Source: Paenibacillus timonensis
GTDB lineage: Bacteria; Bacillota; Bacilli; Paenibacillales; Paenibacillaceae
NCBI RefSeq assembly: GCF_009725205.1
Contig: NZ_WNZY01000009.1
Location: 124,001 to 188,000, forward strand
Direction: 5' to 3'
Length of the DNA: 64,000 nucleotides
Numbering within the stretch: the stretch's first letter is position 1; every line of letters starts with the position of its first letter. Shown one piece after another: positions 1-10,457 of the stretch. The notes under the pieces were generated by a model, which saw only the letters and a program-made list of their open reading frames with translations, was not told the DNA's origin and ran no database searches. The position numbers were made by a program, and so were the translations under genes.

Positions 1-1621
1 TGCCTTCTGCCGGATCCATCAGCTCGAACCGTCCAACGACGTCGCGGAATGCATGGGTATCCATGCGCCACGGATCCTCGTTATCCTGGAGGGCCAGCGC
101 GGCGAATGCCCCCGGCTGAAGCAGAGACTCACCGCCGCGAATCCGGTATCCGTCGATCAGACCCGTGCGAGCGTTGATCGTGACCTCCAAATCCTCGCTC
201 TGGAACCGATAGGCCCCGTTCTCCTCCCGCAGCGTCGGGAGCGGCTTGTGATCCCGCATTTCGATCCGGCAGTCGAAGCGGTTCATCAACAACGGCGCCA
301 GCTCCGCCGCAAACACGACTCGCTTCCGCCAATCAAGAGGCAGATTGCTCTCCTCCTTCTCCGCCTGGCAAGGAACGGGCACGCCATCTCGGTAAACGAC
401 AGGGTTGGAGAATCCTTCGCCCCAATTGGGGTCCTCTAACATAAATTCGCATTCGAAGATGCCCCGGACCGGGAAGGGGTGCGGGTTATAAACCAACACC
501 GGATACTCCTGCGGCTGCGCTTTCGGCTGTCCGGCGGCCAGGGCGAAGAAGGCCCGCGTCTTCAGGCGTGAGGCGGTTTCCAACCCATGGCTGAGCAAAT
601 GCAGCGCGGACTCCTCAGCCGGCTGGATCGACGTCCCCGGCAAGATATCGTGAAACTGCGCCATCATCAGATCCTGCAGAGCAGCACGCAATTCCTCCGC
701 CGGATAGGGAAGGCCGTGCTGCAGCGCGGCGGCGGACAGCATTTTCTCCGTTAGATACAGCTCGTTCTCGAGCTTCCGGTGCCGTTGTTTAACACGGATC
801 ATTGATGTATAGCAACCGACGAAGCGGGGATTCAAATCCCCCGCGTAGGAAGGTAGCGCTTTGGCCTCCGGCAGCTCCCGGAAATAAGCCTCCGGTGTGG
901 AATGAACCCATTCGAACCCGCCGCAGGACTCGGGCTGCTGCATCATCTCCCCGATCCGGTCCAGATCAAAACGGGACGGTCCGCCTCCATGGTTGCCCAC
1001 GCCCCACGGGATCAGGCCGATCGGTTCATCGCCGTGATTTCCCAACCACTCGCCGATCTTCTCATGGGCTTTCCCTAGCGCCGAATTATAGCTGCCTTCG
1101 ATTTTGTGAGCCATCAGCCGGCTGCCGTTATAGCCCTCCCAGATAAAATCCCGGGCCGACAACGCCGGGAACTCGTCCGGACGCATGAAAATGTATGAAT
1201 CATAACCCGCCTGCTGCATCATTTGCACGAGGCCTCGCGTATGGCCAAACGAATCGAAATTGATCGCGGTGGTCGGCTGCACGCCGAATTTCTCGCGGAA
1301 ATACTCCCGTCCGAGCAGGATCTGCCGCACGAACGATTCGCCCGACGGCATATTGCAATCCGGCTGTAAATACCAACCGCCCATAATGTGCCACTTGCCT
1401 TCTCGGACCAACGTTTGGATACGGGTGAACAACGACGGCTCGTATTCCTCGACCCATTGATACAAAATCGCTTCATTATGATTGAAAATATATCCTTCGT
1501 ACGCCTCGCAAAAATCCGCAGCCGCCCGGAATGTCGAAATCGCCGCAGCCGCTCCTTCCTCCCACTCCCATTGCCATACCGGATCTAGATGCGCGTTGCT
1601 GAGTAAATGCAGTTTTTTCAC
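1..1621 (-). CDS. GH38 alpha-mannosidase, C-terminus beyond window
   Basis: This is the N-terminal 540 residues of a family 38 glycoside hydrolase; the gene continues past the left edge. The translation begins KKLHLLSNAHLDPVW, the GH38 zinc-site signature (His11 and Asp13 as ligands), and reaches NFDSFGH near residue 121, where Asp123 matches the catalytic nucleophile and zinc ligand. A GTG start is chosen because GGGGGAG lies about 5 bases upstream and the signature begins directly after it. No signal peptide is present, so the enzyme should be cytoplasmic and trim alpha-mannosides from imported oligosaccharides. It is the last visible gene of a minus-strand glycan-use locus, 433 bases downstream of a GH95 gene. 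Substrate linkage cannot be read from sequence. Confidence 0.93.
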   Translation of the reverse strand, partial: MKKLHLLSNAHLDPVWQWEWEEGAAAAISTFRAAADFCEAYEGYIFNHNEAILYQWVEEYEPSLFTRIQTLVREGKWHIMGGWYLQPDCNMPSGESFVRQILLGREYFREKFGVQPTTAINFDSFGHTRGLVQMMQQAGYDSYIFMRPDEFPALSARDFIWEGYNGSRLMAHKIEGSYNSALGKAHEKIGEWLGNHGDEPIGLIPWGVGNHGGGPSRFDLDRIGEMMQQPESCGGFEWVHSTPEAYFRELPEAKALPSYAGDLNPRFVGCYTSMIRVKQRHRKLENELYLTEKMLSAAALQHGLPYPAEELRAALQDLMMAQFHDILPGTSIQPAEESALHLLSHGLETASRLKTRAFFALAAGQPKAQPQEYPVLVYNPHPFPVRGIFECEFMLEDPNWGEGFSNPVVYRDGVPVPCQAEKEESNLPLDWRKRVVFAAELAPLLMNRFDCRIEMRDHKPLPTLREENGAYRFQSEDLEVTINARTGLIDGYRIRGGESLLQPGAFAALALQDNEDPWRMDTHAFRDVVGRFELMDPAEG

Positions 1622-2054
1622 AGGTCTCCCCCTTGTCTTGCTTTCCATGATGAAGGCGCACTCCCCGTTGGAGGCGCTTTCCAGGCATGATGTTACCGTG
1701 TAAAGTTGGGAGCGTAAAGGTACCTTTGCGGTGTGTGGCGTACATTTTCCCTACGAAGAGGGCTTGCGGAGAAATAACCGGCGAGAATGCCTTTATTTTC
1801 GCTGAGGACGAGGGTTTGATGAAAATAGCGCCGCTCATACAGTTATTCTCGCAGGGAATGTCCGAATTTCATCGATTTGACGAAAATAACTGCATCCCTG
1901 CAACTAATCCGCTAGATTGGCTGAAATGTGTCCAAATAACTGCACTTAAGCACTTATTTTATTCCTTTCCTGTTTAGGGGCCCTAGCCAAGATAAAACAG
2001 GGGCCATCCCACGGAGTTCGTCATTGACTTCCGCTTCGGGATCGCCCCACTAAA
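1622..2054. other. intergenic region with degenerate AAATAA repeats
   Basis: No gene is supported in these 433 bases. The right half carries short motifs of the form AAATAACTGCA, for example near 1885-1895 and 1935-1960, the latter able to fold because AAATAACTGC is followed by GCACTTATTT. The same kind of element recurs at 15399-15425 and 56866-57052. ORFs crossing the region are short and lack ribosome binding sites. Confidence 0.5.
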
Positions 2055-4430
2055 CTATAACGTTTGCGGCGCAAGCGCGCCGTCAAACCGATATTCCCCA
2101 CCGGCAGCGGCCTCGAAGGCGATGCGGCGGTTACCAGAGCATAACGTAAACGTGCCCGGCGAATAGGCGCGCACGACTACGTCGGTCAATCGTCCCACTT
2201 CCCAGGCGAGATTGACCTCGGCGTTTCCACGGGCCCTTAGACCCGTCACCCGGCCAGTCGGCCACGCCGCCGGCAGCGCCGGCAGTAGGTGAATTTCCCC
2301 GTCCGGACGGCTTTGCAGCAGCATTTCCGCAATCGCTGCGGTACCGCCGAAATTGCCGTCAATGACGAAGATGTTTGTCTCCGCGCCGGCGATGCCGGCC
2401 TTGGAGTAGCTCAGCAAATTGTTGAAGCACAACTCCCCGACCAGGTGCGAAATATGTTTCAAGGCACGGTCGCCGTCCTGCAGCCGGGCGAAGAATAATC
2501 CGAACAGCGCGGCCGTAAACTCGATATCCTCGAGTTCATCTTGCTGCATGCGGTTTTCCAGCGTTACCCGAGACGCGGCCGCCAGCTCCGGCGTTTCCTC
2601 CGGCGTAATCTGATGGGCGGGATACAGCGCAAACAGATGCGATAAGTGGCGATGCTCCGGCTGGGCTTCCTCGTAATCCTCCAGCCATTCCTGCAACTGT
2701 CCCTTCTTGCCGATCCGCAGCGGGGGCAGCAGGGAGAGGGCCGATTGCAAAAGCCCTTGCAGGTCCACATCCTCTCCCAGCAACTCCGCCGCTTCCAGGC
2801 AGAACGTGAAGAGTTCCCGAACAAGTACCTGGTCCAGTGTCGTCCCCATCGACAACTGCCAATGCCCCTCCTCCGGACGCCCCGGGTAGAAGTGGTTCTC
2901 TGGGGAGTTCGACGGGCCGGTCACCAACCAGCCGTATTTCGGATGTATCGTCATATAGTCAAGGAAGAACCGGGCTGCTTCGCGCAGCACCGGATACGCC
3001 TGATTCGCAAGAAAATCGCGATCCAGTCCATATCGGTAATGCTCAATCATCTGCATGGACAGCCATAACCCGCCGGTGACGTTTAATCCCCAGGAGGTGT
3101 CCCAGCCTGGTTCCGTAAATCCCCACACGTTGGAAAATACATGCGCCACCCAACCGGGTGAACCATAGGCGTCGCGAGCCGTCTTTCGGCCAGCCTGGGC
3201 CAAGCCCTCCAGATAACGCATCAAGGGGAGTTGGCTCTCGCCAAGATGAACGACCTCCGTTGGATAATAGTTCATCTCCGTATTCACATCGAGGTGGTAA
3301 TCGCAGCTCCAGCCCATGCGGCAAGCTTCGCTGTCATTCCATACGCCCTGCAGATGCAAGGGGAGCGGCGAATCCTCCCGCGCGCCGGCCAGGGTCAAAT
3401 AACGACCATACTGCAGGAATAAAGCAAACAACTGGGGATCACTGCCGCCCTGCCGCAGTAGTCGGATCCGTTGGTCCGTAGGCAATTCCGCCGCATTAGA
3501 GGGGCCCAGATCGATGGACACCCGCTGGAACAGCGGCTCGTAATCGGCCAAATGGTCTGCCATCAGGCGATCGTAGCCCTTGGACAACGCCAAGACGGTC
3601 TGCAGTCCGGCTGCACGCTCCCACGCTCGCGACTCGCTGCGATAGTCCGTGGCGATGGCCACATAGATGCAGGCCTCGTCCGCACTGGTGACGACCAGCC
3701 TGCCCTCCTGGACGCGGATGCTGCCGCCTCGCGTCTCGATCTCGATGCGGCCGCGGCAGTTGACGCCGCTAGCTCCGTCGCTATGCACCGTTTCCGTGGC
3801 CTTGCCGCGAAATTCGAGCGTCGCAGAGCCCTCCGCCGAAACCGCAAACTCGGGCGTGAGTCCCGCAATGCCCAGCGTAAACGAGACGCCCCCCGCCGCT
3901 TCGCTCCACATCCGCGAGACGAGGACATCGTCTGCATGGGAGGCGAATAGCTTGCGTACCAAGGTCGCTCCGGCCGGGCCGCCGGTCGTGGTCAACAGGG
4001 CCGTCGCCAAGTCCAGCTCGCGCCGGAAGCCGGTGCCGTCGCAAGTACCGCCGGTGCCGTTAAGAATTCCCTCGCCACTCCCGGCAAATTCGATCACGAC
4101 ATCACACATGGCCAGATGGGTGCCGAAATTTGGCTTGGGCGGCTGCAGCGCCTGCTTCGCCAGCCGGTCGCCGCCGGCGAAATCGCCGGCGAACAGCCGC
4201 TCGCGGATTTCCGCCAGCGCCGCTTTGCCATCGGTCGCGGCAGGTGCGCCTTCATCCGCCTGGCCCGACCAATACGTCAACTCGGTCAGGTTCCAGACCT
4301 CGCGGTCGGGCGCGGCCATCACGACGGCGCCGATTCGCCCGTTGCCCACGGGCAGTCCCTCCGACCAAACCGTGGCCGGCGTGTCATACCAGAGCCGGGT
4401 TGCCCCCTGCTCCGTTACGTCCACCTTCAT
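2055..4430 (-). CDS. GH95 family glycosidase, divergent paralogue (alpha-L-fucosidase-like)
   Basis: A 791-residue protein of glycoside hydrolase family 95 (alpha-1,2-L-fucosidases and alpha-L-galactosidases). The N-terminal PVGNGRIGA beta-sandwich motif and an (alpha/alpha)6-barrel region are present. Mapped on the family, the general acid is Glu511 (in NSPEN) and the conserved aspartate Asp691 (in VIDGNFGG). The Asn-x-Asn pair that helps activate water is instead Asp381-Val-Asn383, and the TGWS segment kept in the neighbouring paralogue is replaced by unrelated sequence around residues 632-650. No signal peptide, hence probably cytoplasmic. The start follows the upstream GH95 stop by 6 bases with GGAAGGAG ahead, so the two are translationally linked. 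The divergence suggests a different substrate or linkage from its neighbour. Confidence 0.9.
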   Translation of the reverse strand: MKVDVTEQGATRLWYDTPATVWSEGLPVGNGRIGAVVMAAPDREVWNLTELTYWSGQADEGAPAATDGKAALAEIRERLFAGDFAGGDRLAKQALQPPKPNFGTHLAMCDVVIEFAGSGEGILNGTGGTCDGTGFRRELDLATALLTTTGGPAGATLVRKLFASHADDVLVSRMWSEAAGGVSFTLGIAGLTPEFAVSAEGSATLEFRGKATETVHSDGASGVNCRGRIEIETRGGSIRVQEGRLVVTSADEACIYVAIATDYRSESRAWERAAGLQTVLALSKGYDRLMADHLADYEPLFQRVSIDLGPSNAAELPTDQRIRLLRQGGSDPQLFALFLQYGRYLTLAGAREDSPLPLHLQGVWNDSEACRMGWSCDYHLDVNTEMNYYPTEVVHLGESQLPLMRYLEGLAQAGRKTARDAYGSPGWVAHVFSNVWGFTEPGWDTSWGLNVTGGLWLSMQMIEHYRYGLDRDFLANQAYPVLREAARFFLDYMTIHPKYGWLVTGPSNSPENHFYPGRPEEGHWQLSMGTTLDQVLVRELFTFCLEAAELLGEDVDLQGLLQSALSLLPPLRIGKKGQLQEWLEDYEEAQPEHRHLSHLFALYPAHQITPEETPELAAASRVTLENRMQQDELEDIEFTAALFGLFFARLQDGDRALKHISHLVGELCFNNLLSYSKAGIAGAETNIFVIDGNFGGTAAIAEMLLQSRPDGEIHLLPALPAAWPTGRVTGLRARGNAEVNLAWEVGRLTDVVVRAYSPGTFTLCSGNRRIAFEAAAGGEYRFDGALAPQTL

Positions 4431-4436
4431 CCGCCT

Positions 4437-6875
4437 TCACTCCTTCCCGGACGCGAGATACTGCGGTACCAGCCGATACGTTTCTCCCGCTTCCGTAGCA
4501 AATTGCGTCTCGCCTTCCACGGTTCGCTCCGCCGCAACCTCAACGCCGCCGTGGTAAACGAGAAATGGCGTGTCTCCGCCGAGCCCCGCTCGAACGCGGC
4601 AGGCATGACCCAGACGGGAGACGATCTCCGCCTCGGCCAGTCTCCCGTTCGCCCAGCGCAGGTTCACTTCGAAGCCGCCGCGGGCGCGAAGGCCGCGGAT
4701 TTCGCCGTCCGACCAAGCCTCCGGTAAGGCGGGCAGCAGCGCCAGCGCCGGGAGATGCGACTGCAGCAGCATCTCGGCGATGCCGGCAGATGCGGCGAAA
4801 TTGCCGTCGATCTGGAACGGCGGATGCGCGCCCAGCAGGCTGGCGTACACGCCGCCGTGATGATAACGCTCGGTTTCGCCGTCCTTCACCAGCCGTAGCA
4901 TATTGCCGAGCAGCCGCAACGCCCGGTCTCCATCGCCGAACCGGCTCCACAAAGCCACCCGCCAGCCCAGGCTCCAGCCCGTGCTTTCGTCACCCCGCCG
5001 CACCAGTACCTGTCGTGCCGCGGCAAATAGCTCCGGCGTTTCTTCCGCCGACAGCTGGCGGCCGGGATAGACGCCCACCAGATGGGAGGTATGCCGATGG
5101 TGGACGTCTTCGTCCTCAAAGTCCCGGCTCCACTCCTGCAGCTGACCATACTTCCCGACCTGCAGCGGTAGCAACCGTTCGCGGGCCTGTCTCAGCTCCT
5201 CGCGAAACGCCTCGTCGATGCCAAGTACCCCGGCTGCTTCGATACAGTTCGTGAACAGCTCCCAAATCAGCGACAGGTCCATCGTCGCCCCTTCACTAAT
5301 GGCCGCAACGCCCTCCGCCGTGCGGAATTTATGCTCCGGCGAGGTTGAAGGCGAAGTTACGAGACGGCCCGACTCGTCTTCGATGAGCCAGTCGAGGGCG
5401 AATAAAGCGGCGTCCTTCAGGATGGGATAAGCAAAATCATGCAAATATGCGATATCCCCGCCAAAGACGTAATGCTCCCACAAGTGCTGCGTCAACCAGA
5501 CGCCGCCCATCGGCCAGAATGCCCACGCCGGATCGCCGTCGCCGTAATCACCTACCGGGGCCGTTTGTCCCCAGATGTCCGTGTTGTGATGGGCAGTCCA
5601 ACCCCGGGTGCCGTAATTGATTGCGGCCGTTGTGGCCCCGTTCTCGGCTAGGTTGCCGATCATCTCCAGGAGCGGCCAGTGGCATTCCGCCAGGTTGCAC
5701 ACTTCTGCCGGCCAATAGTTCATCTCCGCGTTGATGTTTAGCGTCCAGTTGCTGCTCCAAGGCGGCCGGGTAATCGCATTCCAGATCCCCTGCAAGTTGG
5801 CCGCCTGCGTACCGGGACGAGAGCTTGAGATCAGCAAATACCGGCCATAATGGAATAAGAGCTCGACTAAACCCGGATCGGAAGCGCCATATTCCACGAT
5901 CCGCCGCTCTGTGTCCACCCCTTCCGGAGCAGGCGATTCGCCAAGCCGCAAGCTGACGCGGCCAAACAAGGCTTGGTAGTCTTCGATATGCCGGGCCCGA
6001 AGATCCGAGTAGCGTCCGGTTAATGCGCCGGCCAGGTCCGCTTTGGCGCGCGCCGTCGCAATCTCAGCCGGAGCAGGCCCGGTCCGGCCCGCCCCCGGGA
6101 TCCGGTCGAACCGCTCGAAGCTGGTCGCCGCGCTGAAAACCAACACCGACTCCGTCGCATCCAGCACGTGAATACCGGAGCTGTCGACGTTGATCCGGCC
6201 GTCGGTATTCACAACCGCCAAACGGCCCTCGAAGGCCATCGCCGGGGAGACAGTCGGGTCGCCGTAGCGGATCGGACGATCCGCGCTCACATAGTTCGGC
6301 TCCACCCGTTCCGGCGCCGTCCCCCGCATCACCAGTACGCCTTCTTCCGCCGTGATGGCATGGCGGAGCGGGCTATCTAGCCGGGCGTGGAAGGCGAGCG
6401 CCCCGGGGTGGCTGCACGTCAGCCGCAGTGCAATGACCTGATCCGGGTGAGACACGAAGATCTCACGTGTATAGGTCACCTCTCCGACAGTGTATTCCGT
6501 CAGATGGACGGCATTCGCCAAATCCAACGTGCGGCGGTAACTCCGGCAGGCGGCCCCATGCTCGAACGTCAACTGCAAATCGCCGAGCGGCAAATAGGAT
6601 TCCGTATACGGCCCCAGCATTTGACGCCCCAGTTGGTCCGCCTCTTCAAAGCGGCCTTCCCGGACGAGCTTCCGTACCTCGGGCAATACCTGCCGAGCGG
6701 CGGGATTGTTCCAATCGCGCGGATAACCAGACCATAACGTATCCTCATTTAGACTGATCGTTTCCCGCTCCACCCCGCCGTAAACCATCGCGCCGAGACG
6801 CCCGTTTCCAACCGGGAGCGCCTCGGTCCAGACCGCGGCTGGTCTTTCATACTGCAGCTTCGTGTTTTGCTCCAT
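4437..6875 (-). CDS. GH95 alpha-L-fucosidase-type glycosidase
   Basis: An 812-residue family 95 enzyme with all expected active-site elements: PVGNGRLGA at residues 21-29, Asn380-Ile-Asn382 (in [10 protein letters not shown]), the general acid Glu514 (in STSPEH), a TGWS segment near 632 and Asp690 (in QIDGNF). Characterised relatives invert alpha-1,2-linked L-fucose or, in some branches, alpha-L-galactose. No export signal is visible, so it should act on imported oligosaccharide in the cytoplasm. It lies 24 bases downstream of the GH110 gene and 6 bases upstream of its divergent paralogue; a purine-rich AGGAAGGAA ribosome site precedes the ATG. The paralogues resemble each other throughout, consistent with duplication followed by divergence. 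Confidence 0.93.
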   Translation of the reverse strand: MEQNTKLQYERPAAVWTEALPVGNGRLGAMVYGGVERETISLNEDTLWSGYPRDWNNPAARQVLPEVRKLVREGRFEEADQLGRQMLGPYTESYLPLGDLQLTFEHGAACRSYRRTLDLANAVHLTEYTVGEVTYTREIFVSHPDQVIALRLTCSHPGALAFHARLDSPLRHAITAEEGVLVMRGTAPERVEPNYVSADRPIRYGDPTVSPAMAFEGRLAVVNTDGRINVDSSGIHVLDATESVLVFSAATSFERFDRIPGAGRTGPAPAEIATARAKADLAGALTGRYSDLRARHIEDYQALFGRVSLRLGESPAPEGVDTERRIVEYGASDPGLVELLFHYGRYLLISSSRPGTQAANLQGIWNAITRPPWSSNWTLNINAEMNYWPAEVCNLAECHWPLLEMIGNLAENGATTAAINYGTRGWTAHHNTDIWGQTAPVGDYGDGDPAWAFWPMGGVWLTQHLWEHYVFGGDIAYLHDFAYPILKDAALFALDWLIEDESGRLVTSPSTSPEHKFRTAEGVAAISEGATMDLSLIWELFTNCIEAAGVLGIDEAFREELRQARERLLPLQVGKYGQLQEWSRDFEDEDVHHRHTSHLVGVYPGRQLSAEETPELFAAARQVLVRRGDESTGWSLGWRVALWSRFGDGDRALRLLGNMLRLVKDGETERYHHGGVYASLLGAHPPFQIDGNFAASAGIAEMLLQSHLPALALLPALPEAWSDGEIRGLRARGGFEVNLRWANGRLAEAEIVSRLGHACRVRAGLGGDTPFLVYHGGVEVAAERTVEGETQFATEAGETYRLVPQYLASGKE

Positions 6876-6899
6876 TGTTCCTTCCTCCCCTGCCCATTC

Positions 6900-8621
6900 T
6901 TATTTCTCGTTCTTCAACCCGTCACTGCTATGATAAACATGATCTACAATCACCGCATCCGGGCAGGCCTCCAGTTGTATGGCTTTCCTAAGGTCGAACC
7001 CGCCGGAAGATGCCAGCCTAACTTCGTTTCCGCGAAAGATCAAATCCTTCGTGCTGTGCGCGGACAACAGGAAACCCTCCGATTCGAAGTGATTATCGAC
7101 GACGGCAATTCCACGATGAACCGGCTTATCCGGGAGCGCTTCCCGGTTTTCCGGCGCAATCATGATCGTCGCGCAAGCTTCCCCACCGCAGGAGACAAAC
7201 CGGTTCCCCTCGATCACCATATTCTCCACCGCACCCGATTCGAACCAGGAATTCGCGTCGGCGGCAACTAGAATGGCGCTCATCCGCATTCGTTCAAATA
7301 GGTTGCCGCGGATCCAAGTCGACCCGCGTGTGGAAGCCAGCACTCCGCGTGTCGGGATGCGGGCGAAATGATTACCCGTGATTTCCACCTCCGGGGACCA
7401 GGTGACATTCTCGATCACATCCCGCGATCCCCTCTCCTCCGGAGCAGGCCGCTCCAGCGTGAGCAGCAGCTCGCGTGGATCTAGCCGACGAACTTCACGC
7501 ACCTCGCCGGTTCCATAAGTCACCAGCGTATCCGCATCGACGAAGCCGATCTCATCCCCCGCGCGGAAAGCCGGTAACCCGTAAGTCTGCGGATGCATAA
7601 ACCGCACAACCAATTGATTTGGTGCCGGGCGGCCGACGATCCGCAAATACGTGCCGTGGACATTGATCGCATCGTCATGCGCGCCCGCAAAGCGGCAATC
7701 CCGAATCGCGATCCGTCCCCGGCAGCCCGACAGGTGGATGAAATCGGCGAAGCCGGCGACGGTCCGGCCGGTTTCGGCGCGCGGCGACAAGTCCAGATGC
7801 TCGAAGATGAGGTTTTCGCTGAATTGTCCGACCATCCCGAGCCCATGCATAAAATGCAGGCCGCAGCCGGAAAACGCGATGCCGTCACTTTCATGCACAA
7901 GGACGCCCACCTGATCCCGGATGCCGTCCCGCATCTGTACGATCCGCCCGGGGACCATCCCCTCGGGTAAGCCGCCGTCAAAATCAAACCGCAGCCGTCC
8001 AGGGCGGACCTCCTCCGTATGCGTAGTCGTCTGCTCCAGCCAATTATCCACCCGCCACGTCGTATTATCGACCGGATCGCAGAGCTGCATCGGCCCGGCC
8101 CGAAAACGCCAGTCTTCGCCGATCCATGCTAGCCTGCCTTCTTTCACCTCATAGCTCGAATCCGGATGCACTTCTGCCTCCATCCAGCCCTCCTCTTGCC
8201 CGCACCGTTTCACCGTCATTTCCGTTACCGTCGGTATAGCGTAATCGAAGTGAAGGTCGCGGATGGCGACGTCTTCGCAGCTGTCGATCAACAGCATCGT
8301 CTGCTTGCCATGGAACAGAAACAGAGCCCCGTTCCCCCGGAGGGTCAGGTGCCGCTGCCCCTTTAGCAGCAACCCGATTGTCTTCGTAACATCCGGCAAT
8401 TCCTCTTCGCTTGCCGTGTTGGTCACATGGTAAGGAGCCCGGATGGCCGCCTGCGAATAGAAATGATACCGTCCGCATGGCACATCCAGCACAACCGGAC
8501 CTTCCGCTCGTTCGGCCGCCTCCAATGCTAGACGCATGGCCGGCTGTGCATCTTCCTCCGTATCCGGCCGGGCTCCATAATCCACTAGGGAGATTACGGT
8601 TGCACGATCTTCGCCTAACAT
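6900..8621 (-). CDS. GH110 exo-alpha-1,3-galactosidase
   Basis: A 573-residue right-handed beta-helix enzyme matching family 110, inverting alpha-1,3-galactosidases that remove the terminal galactose of blood-group-B-type or linear Gal-alpha-1,3-Gal structures. DFIHLSGC followed 23 residues later by HDDAINVHGT reproduces the spacing of the three family aspartates (Asp293, Asp316, Asp317 in this numbering). Repeated short IRD/IEGNRF coils typical of beta-helices continue to the C-terminus. The ATG at 8621 is preferred to one 21 bases upstream because AGGAG precedes it. There is no signal peptide. It begins the glycosidase run GH110-GH95-GH95-GH38, downstream of the transporter genes and of a strong hairpin, so its expression may be tuned separately. 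Confidence 0.88.
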   Translation of the reverse strand: MLGEDRATVISLVDYGARPDTEEDAQPAMRLALEAAERAEGPVVLDVPCGRYHFYSQAAIRAPYHVTNTASEEELPDVTKTIGLLLKGQRHLTLRGNGALFLFHGKQTMLLIDSCEDVAIRDLHFDYAIPTVTEMTVKRCGQEEGWMEAEVHPDSSYEVKEGRLAWIGEDWRFRAGPMQLCDPVDNTTWRVDNWLEQTTTHTEEVRPGRLRFDFDGGLPEGMVPGRIVQMRDGIRDQVGVLVHESDGIAFSGCGLHFMHGLGMVGQFSENLIFEHLDLSPRAETGRTVAGFADFIHLSGCRGRIAIRDCRFAGAHDDAINVHGTYLRIVGRPAPNQLVVRFMHPQTYGLPAFRAGDEIGFVDADTLVTYGTGEVREVRRLDPRELLLTLERPAPEERGSRDVIENVTWSPEVEITGNHFARIPTRGVLASTRGSTWIRGNLFERMRMSAILVAADANSWFESGAVENMVIEGNRFVSCGGEACATIMIAPENREALPDKPVHRGIAVVDNHFESEGFLLSAHSTKDLIFRGNEVRLASSGGFDLRKAIQLEACPDAVIVDHVYHSSDGLKNEK

Positions 8622-8704
8622 ATCACATCCGCTCCTCTCCATCTATCTCTGTATTGGCAGAAAAATGCCTAAAAACGTCCATCTTCGACTCCACCATCTC
8701 GATA

Positions 8705-8741
8705 AGAAAAACGGAATGCCGGCCCAAGAGGCCGGCTTCCG
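8705..8741 (-). terminator. hairpin terminator or attenuator between binding protein and glycosidases
   Basis: On the minus strand a GC-rich stem (arms 8730-8741 and 8712-8724, one unpaired base) is followed by TTTTTC. It lies about 50 bases after the binding-protein stop and 85 bases before the GH110 start. Terminators after the binding-protein gene are common in sugar ABC operons and lower expression of distal genes; read-through is inferred because no clear promoter is seen before GH110. Confidence 0.75.
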
Positions 8742-8792
8742 TGATCCGCGCCGCCGGTAGCCCAAAAGCGGCTGCGACGCGAAATATTCGAG

Positions 8793-10457
8793 TTATTTCG
8801 CCGATTGGTCATACGCCTTCTGCAGAATTTCCAGATAGCGATCCAGCTTCAAGTCCTTCAAGCCTTGCACATAAGCATCCCAATCCTTATTCAAGTCCTT
8901 GTTGCCGGTGATGAACTGCAGCTGGCTTTGCTCGATGTAGTTTTTCAAGTTCGTTTGCAGCATGCTGGCTTCGTCAATTTCGCTTGGATCAATCCAGATC
9001 GACCAGATTGGGAAAATCTCCTTCGGCTCATGTCCTTGATACAGCAGCGAGGCGTTATACAATCTGCGCTCATAGCCGTCGGAGGCGTAGATGTCTTCCC
9101 CTTGTACCCACGTATCGCGGTATTCCTTCGGCATGTAGAAGTGGCCCATGCCGCTCCAGCCCGCATTGTGCGGCGCTTCGCCTTCCTTCATCTGAATCGT
9201 CTTGACCATCGGCGTTACCCCTTCGCCAAGGGCCTTGTCACCGGGCTCAGGATCGGTCCAATCGATGCCTTTCATCCCTGTGCCGGCATTGGTTTGCCCT
9301 TCCGGTGTATACATGTAGTCGATCGCTTTGATTAGGGCGACTTGCACTTCTTCGCTGGCTTTATTCGTAATGACAAATTTAGCCCCCGAGGTCACGCCGC
9401 CGGCATCATGCGTGGCGAACGAAACCCCTCCCGGTCCTGACAAAGGCGCCAGCGGATTGTAGTGAGCAGAACGGGTATTGCCCGGATCGATGTTTACGAA
9501 AATTGCCGGATGCATGCCCGCGCCGGCGCCAAGGATTTCCGCATCCGCGTTTTCGCCGATCTTCTTGTAAGCCTCGGCGTTTTGCGTAAAGGCACCCGGA
9601 TCGATCAGTCCTTCATCGTACAGCGATTTGATGTAAGCCAAGCCCTCTTTCCACTCCGGCTTGATCGCTGCGGAAACCACCTTTCCATTTTCCATGTTTA
9701 AATAGTTGCGGTCATCATCATAGACGAAGGCATTCATTAAATAGGGCACGATACGTACGCCGAAATCCTCCGTGGAGCCGCTAAGCGGTACTTCGTCCGC
9801 CTTGCCGTTGCCGTTCGGGTCCTTTGTTTTGAACGCCTGCAGCATCGCTTTGAATTCCTCCGTCGTTTTGGGCTCTTCCAGGTTCAACTTCTGGAGCCAA
9901 TCCGTGTTCACCCACATTTTATTCGGATAAGAGCAGTGGAAGCATTCCGTGTAAGCGCCGAGCCCGTAGATGTTTCCGTCCGGGGCGGTGTACAGCGCTT
10001 TCATTTCCGGGGATTCTTCCATCGCTTTTTTGATATTCGGGCCATACTTGTCAATCAGGTCGTTCAGCGGGATCAATACGCCTTGTTGCCCGTATTTGAG
10101 CACGTCGGCTTGGGAGAATTCGTCGATGTAAGCGGTCAGCAGGTAGGCTTCCGGATAGTCGCCGCTCGCCAACGAGATTTGGCGTTTCTCCTTCGCACCG
10201 TCGGACGGGTTGATCTGCCAGTTAAACTTGATATTAAACTTCTCTTCCAAAAACTTCGTAAATTTATTGGTCGGAATATCGATGCCCGATTCCTGAACGG
10301 CGAAGACGCTGACTTCCACCGGTTTGGTCGATTCCGCGCCCGACGAACCGTTGCCCTGGGCGTTGTTCGAGCTCTCTGTATTTTTTCCCGAACAGCCGCT
10401 GATCACCAGCGTAATCGCCAGTACCAGCATGAACATGCTAAGCAGGGTTTTTTTCAA
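8793..10457 (-). CDS. sugar ABC transporter substrate-binding lipoprotein (CUT1, LipO-like)
   Basis: A 554-residue extracellular solute-binding protein. The N-terminus has a lipoprotein signal peptide with lipobox LVISGC (Cys22) followed by a Ser/Asn/Gly-rich linker, so the mature protein is anchored outside the membrane. Length and composition fit the large LipO/YtcQ-type oligosaccharide-binding proteins. The start is TTG at 10457 with AGGGAG 9 bases upstream; no better in-frame ATG exists. It follows the two permease genes and precedes the glycosidases, so it presumably captures the oligosaccharide they degrade. No ATPase is encoded nearby; such systems usually share a multitask MsmX-type ATPase encoded elsewhere. 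Confidence 0.93.
   Translation of the reverse strand: MKKTLLSMFMLVLAITLVISGCSGKNTESSNNAQGNGSSGAESTKPVEVSVFAVQESGIDIPTNKFTKFLEEKFNIKFNWQINPSDGAKEKRQISLASGDYPEAYLLTAYIDEFSQADVLKYGQQGVLIPLNDLIDKYGPNIKKAMEESPEMKALYTAPDGNIYGLGAYTECFHCSYPNKMWVNTDWLQKLNLEEPKTTEEFKAMLQAFKTKDPNGNGKADEVPLSGSTEDFGVRIVPYLMNAFVYDDDRNYLNMENGKVVSAAIKPEWKEGLAYIKSLYDEGLIDPGAFTQNAEAYKKIGENADAEILGAGAGMHPAIFVNIDPGNTRSAHYNPLAPLSGPGGVSFATHDAGGVTSGAKFVITNKASEEVQVALIKAIDYMYTPEGQTNAGTGMKGIDWTDPEPGDKALGEGVTPMVKTIQMKEGEAPHNAGWSGMGHFYMPKEYRDTWVQGEDIYASDGYERRLYNASLLYQGHEPKEIFPIWSIWIDPSEIDEASMLQTNLKNYIEQSQLQFITGNKDLNKDWDAYVQGLKDLKLDRYLEILQKAYDQSAK

Noticed and set aside
3667-4557. 296-codon plus-strand ORF over the GH95 genes
   Set aside because: Antisense to two well-supported GH95 genes; Ser/Pro/Arg-rich composition typical of shadow frames in GC-rich DNA.
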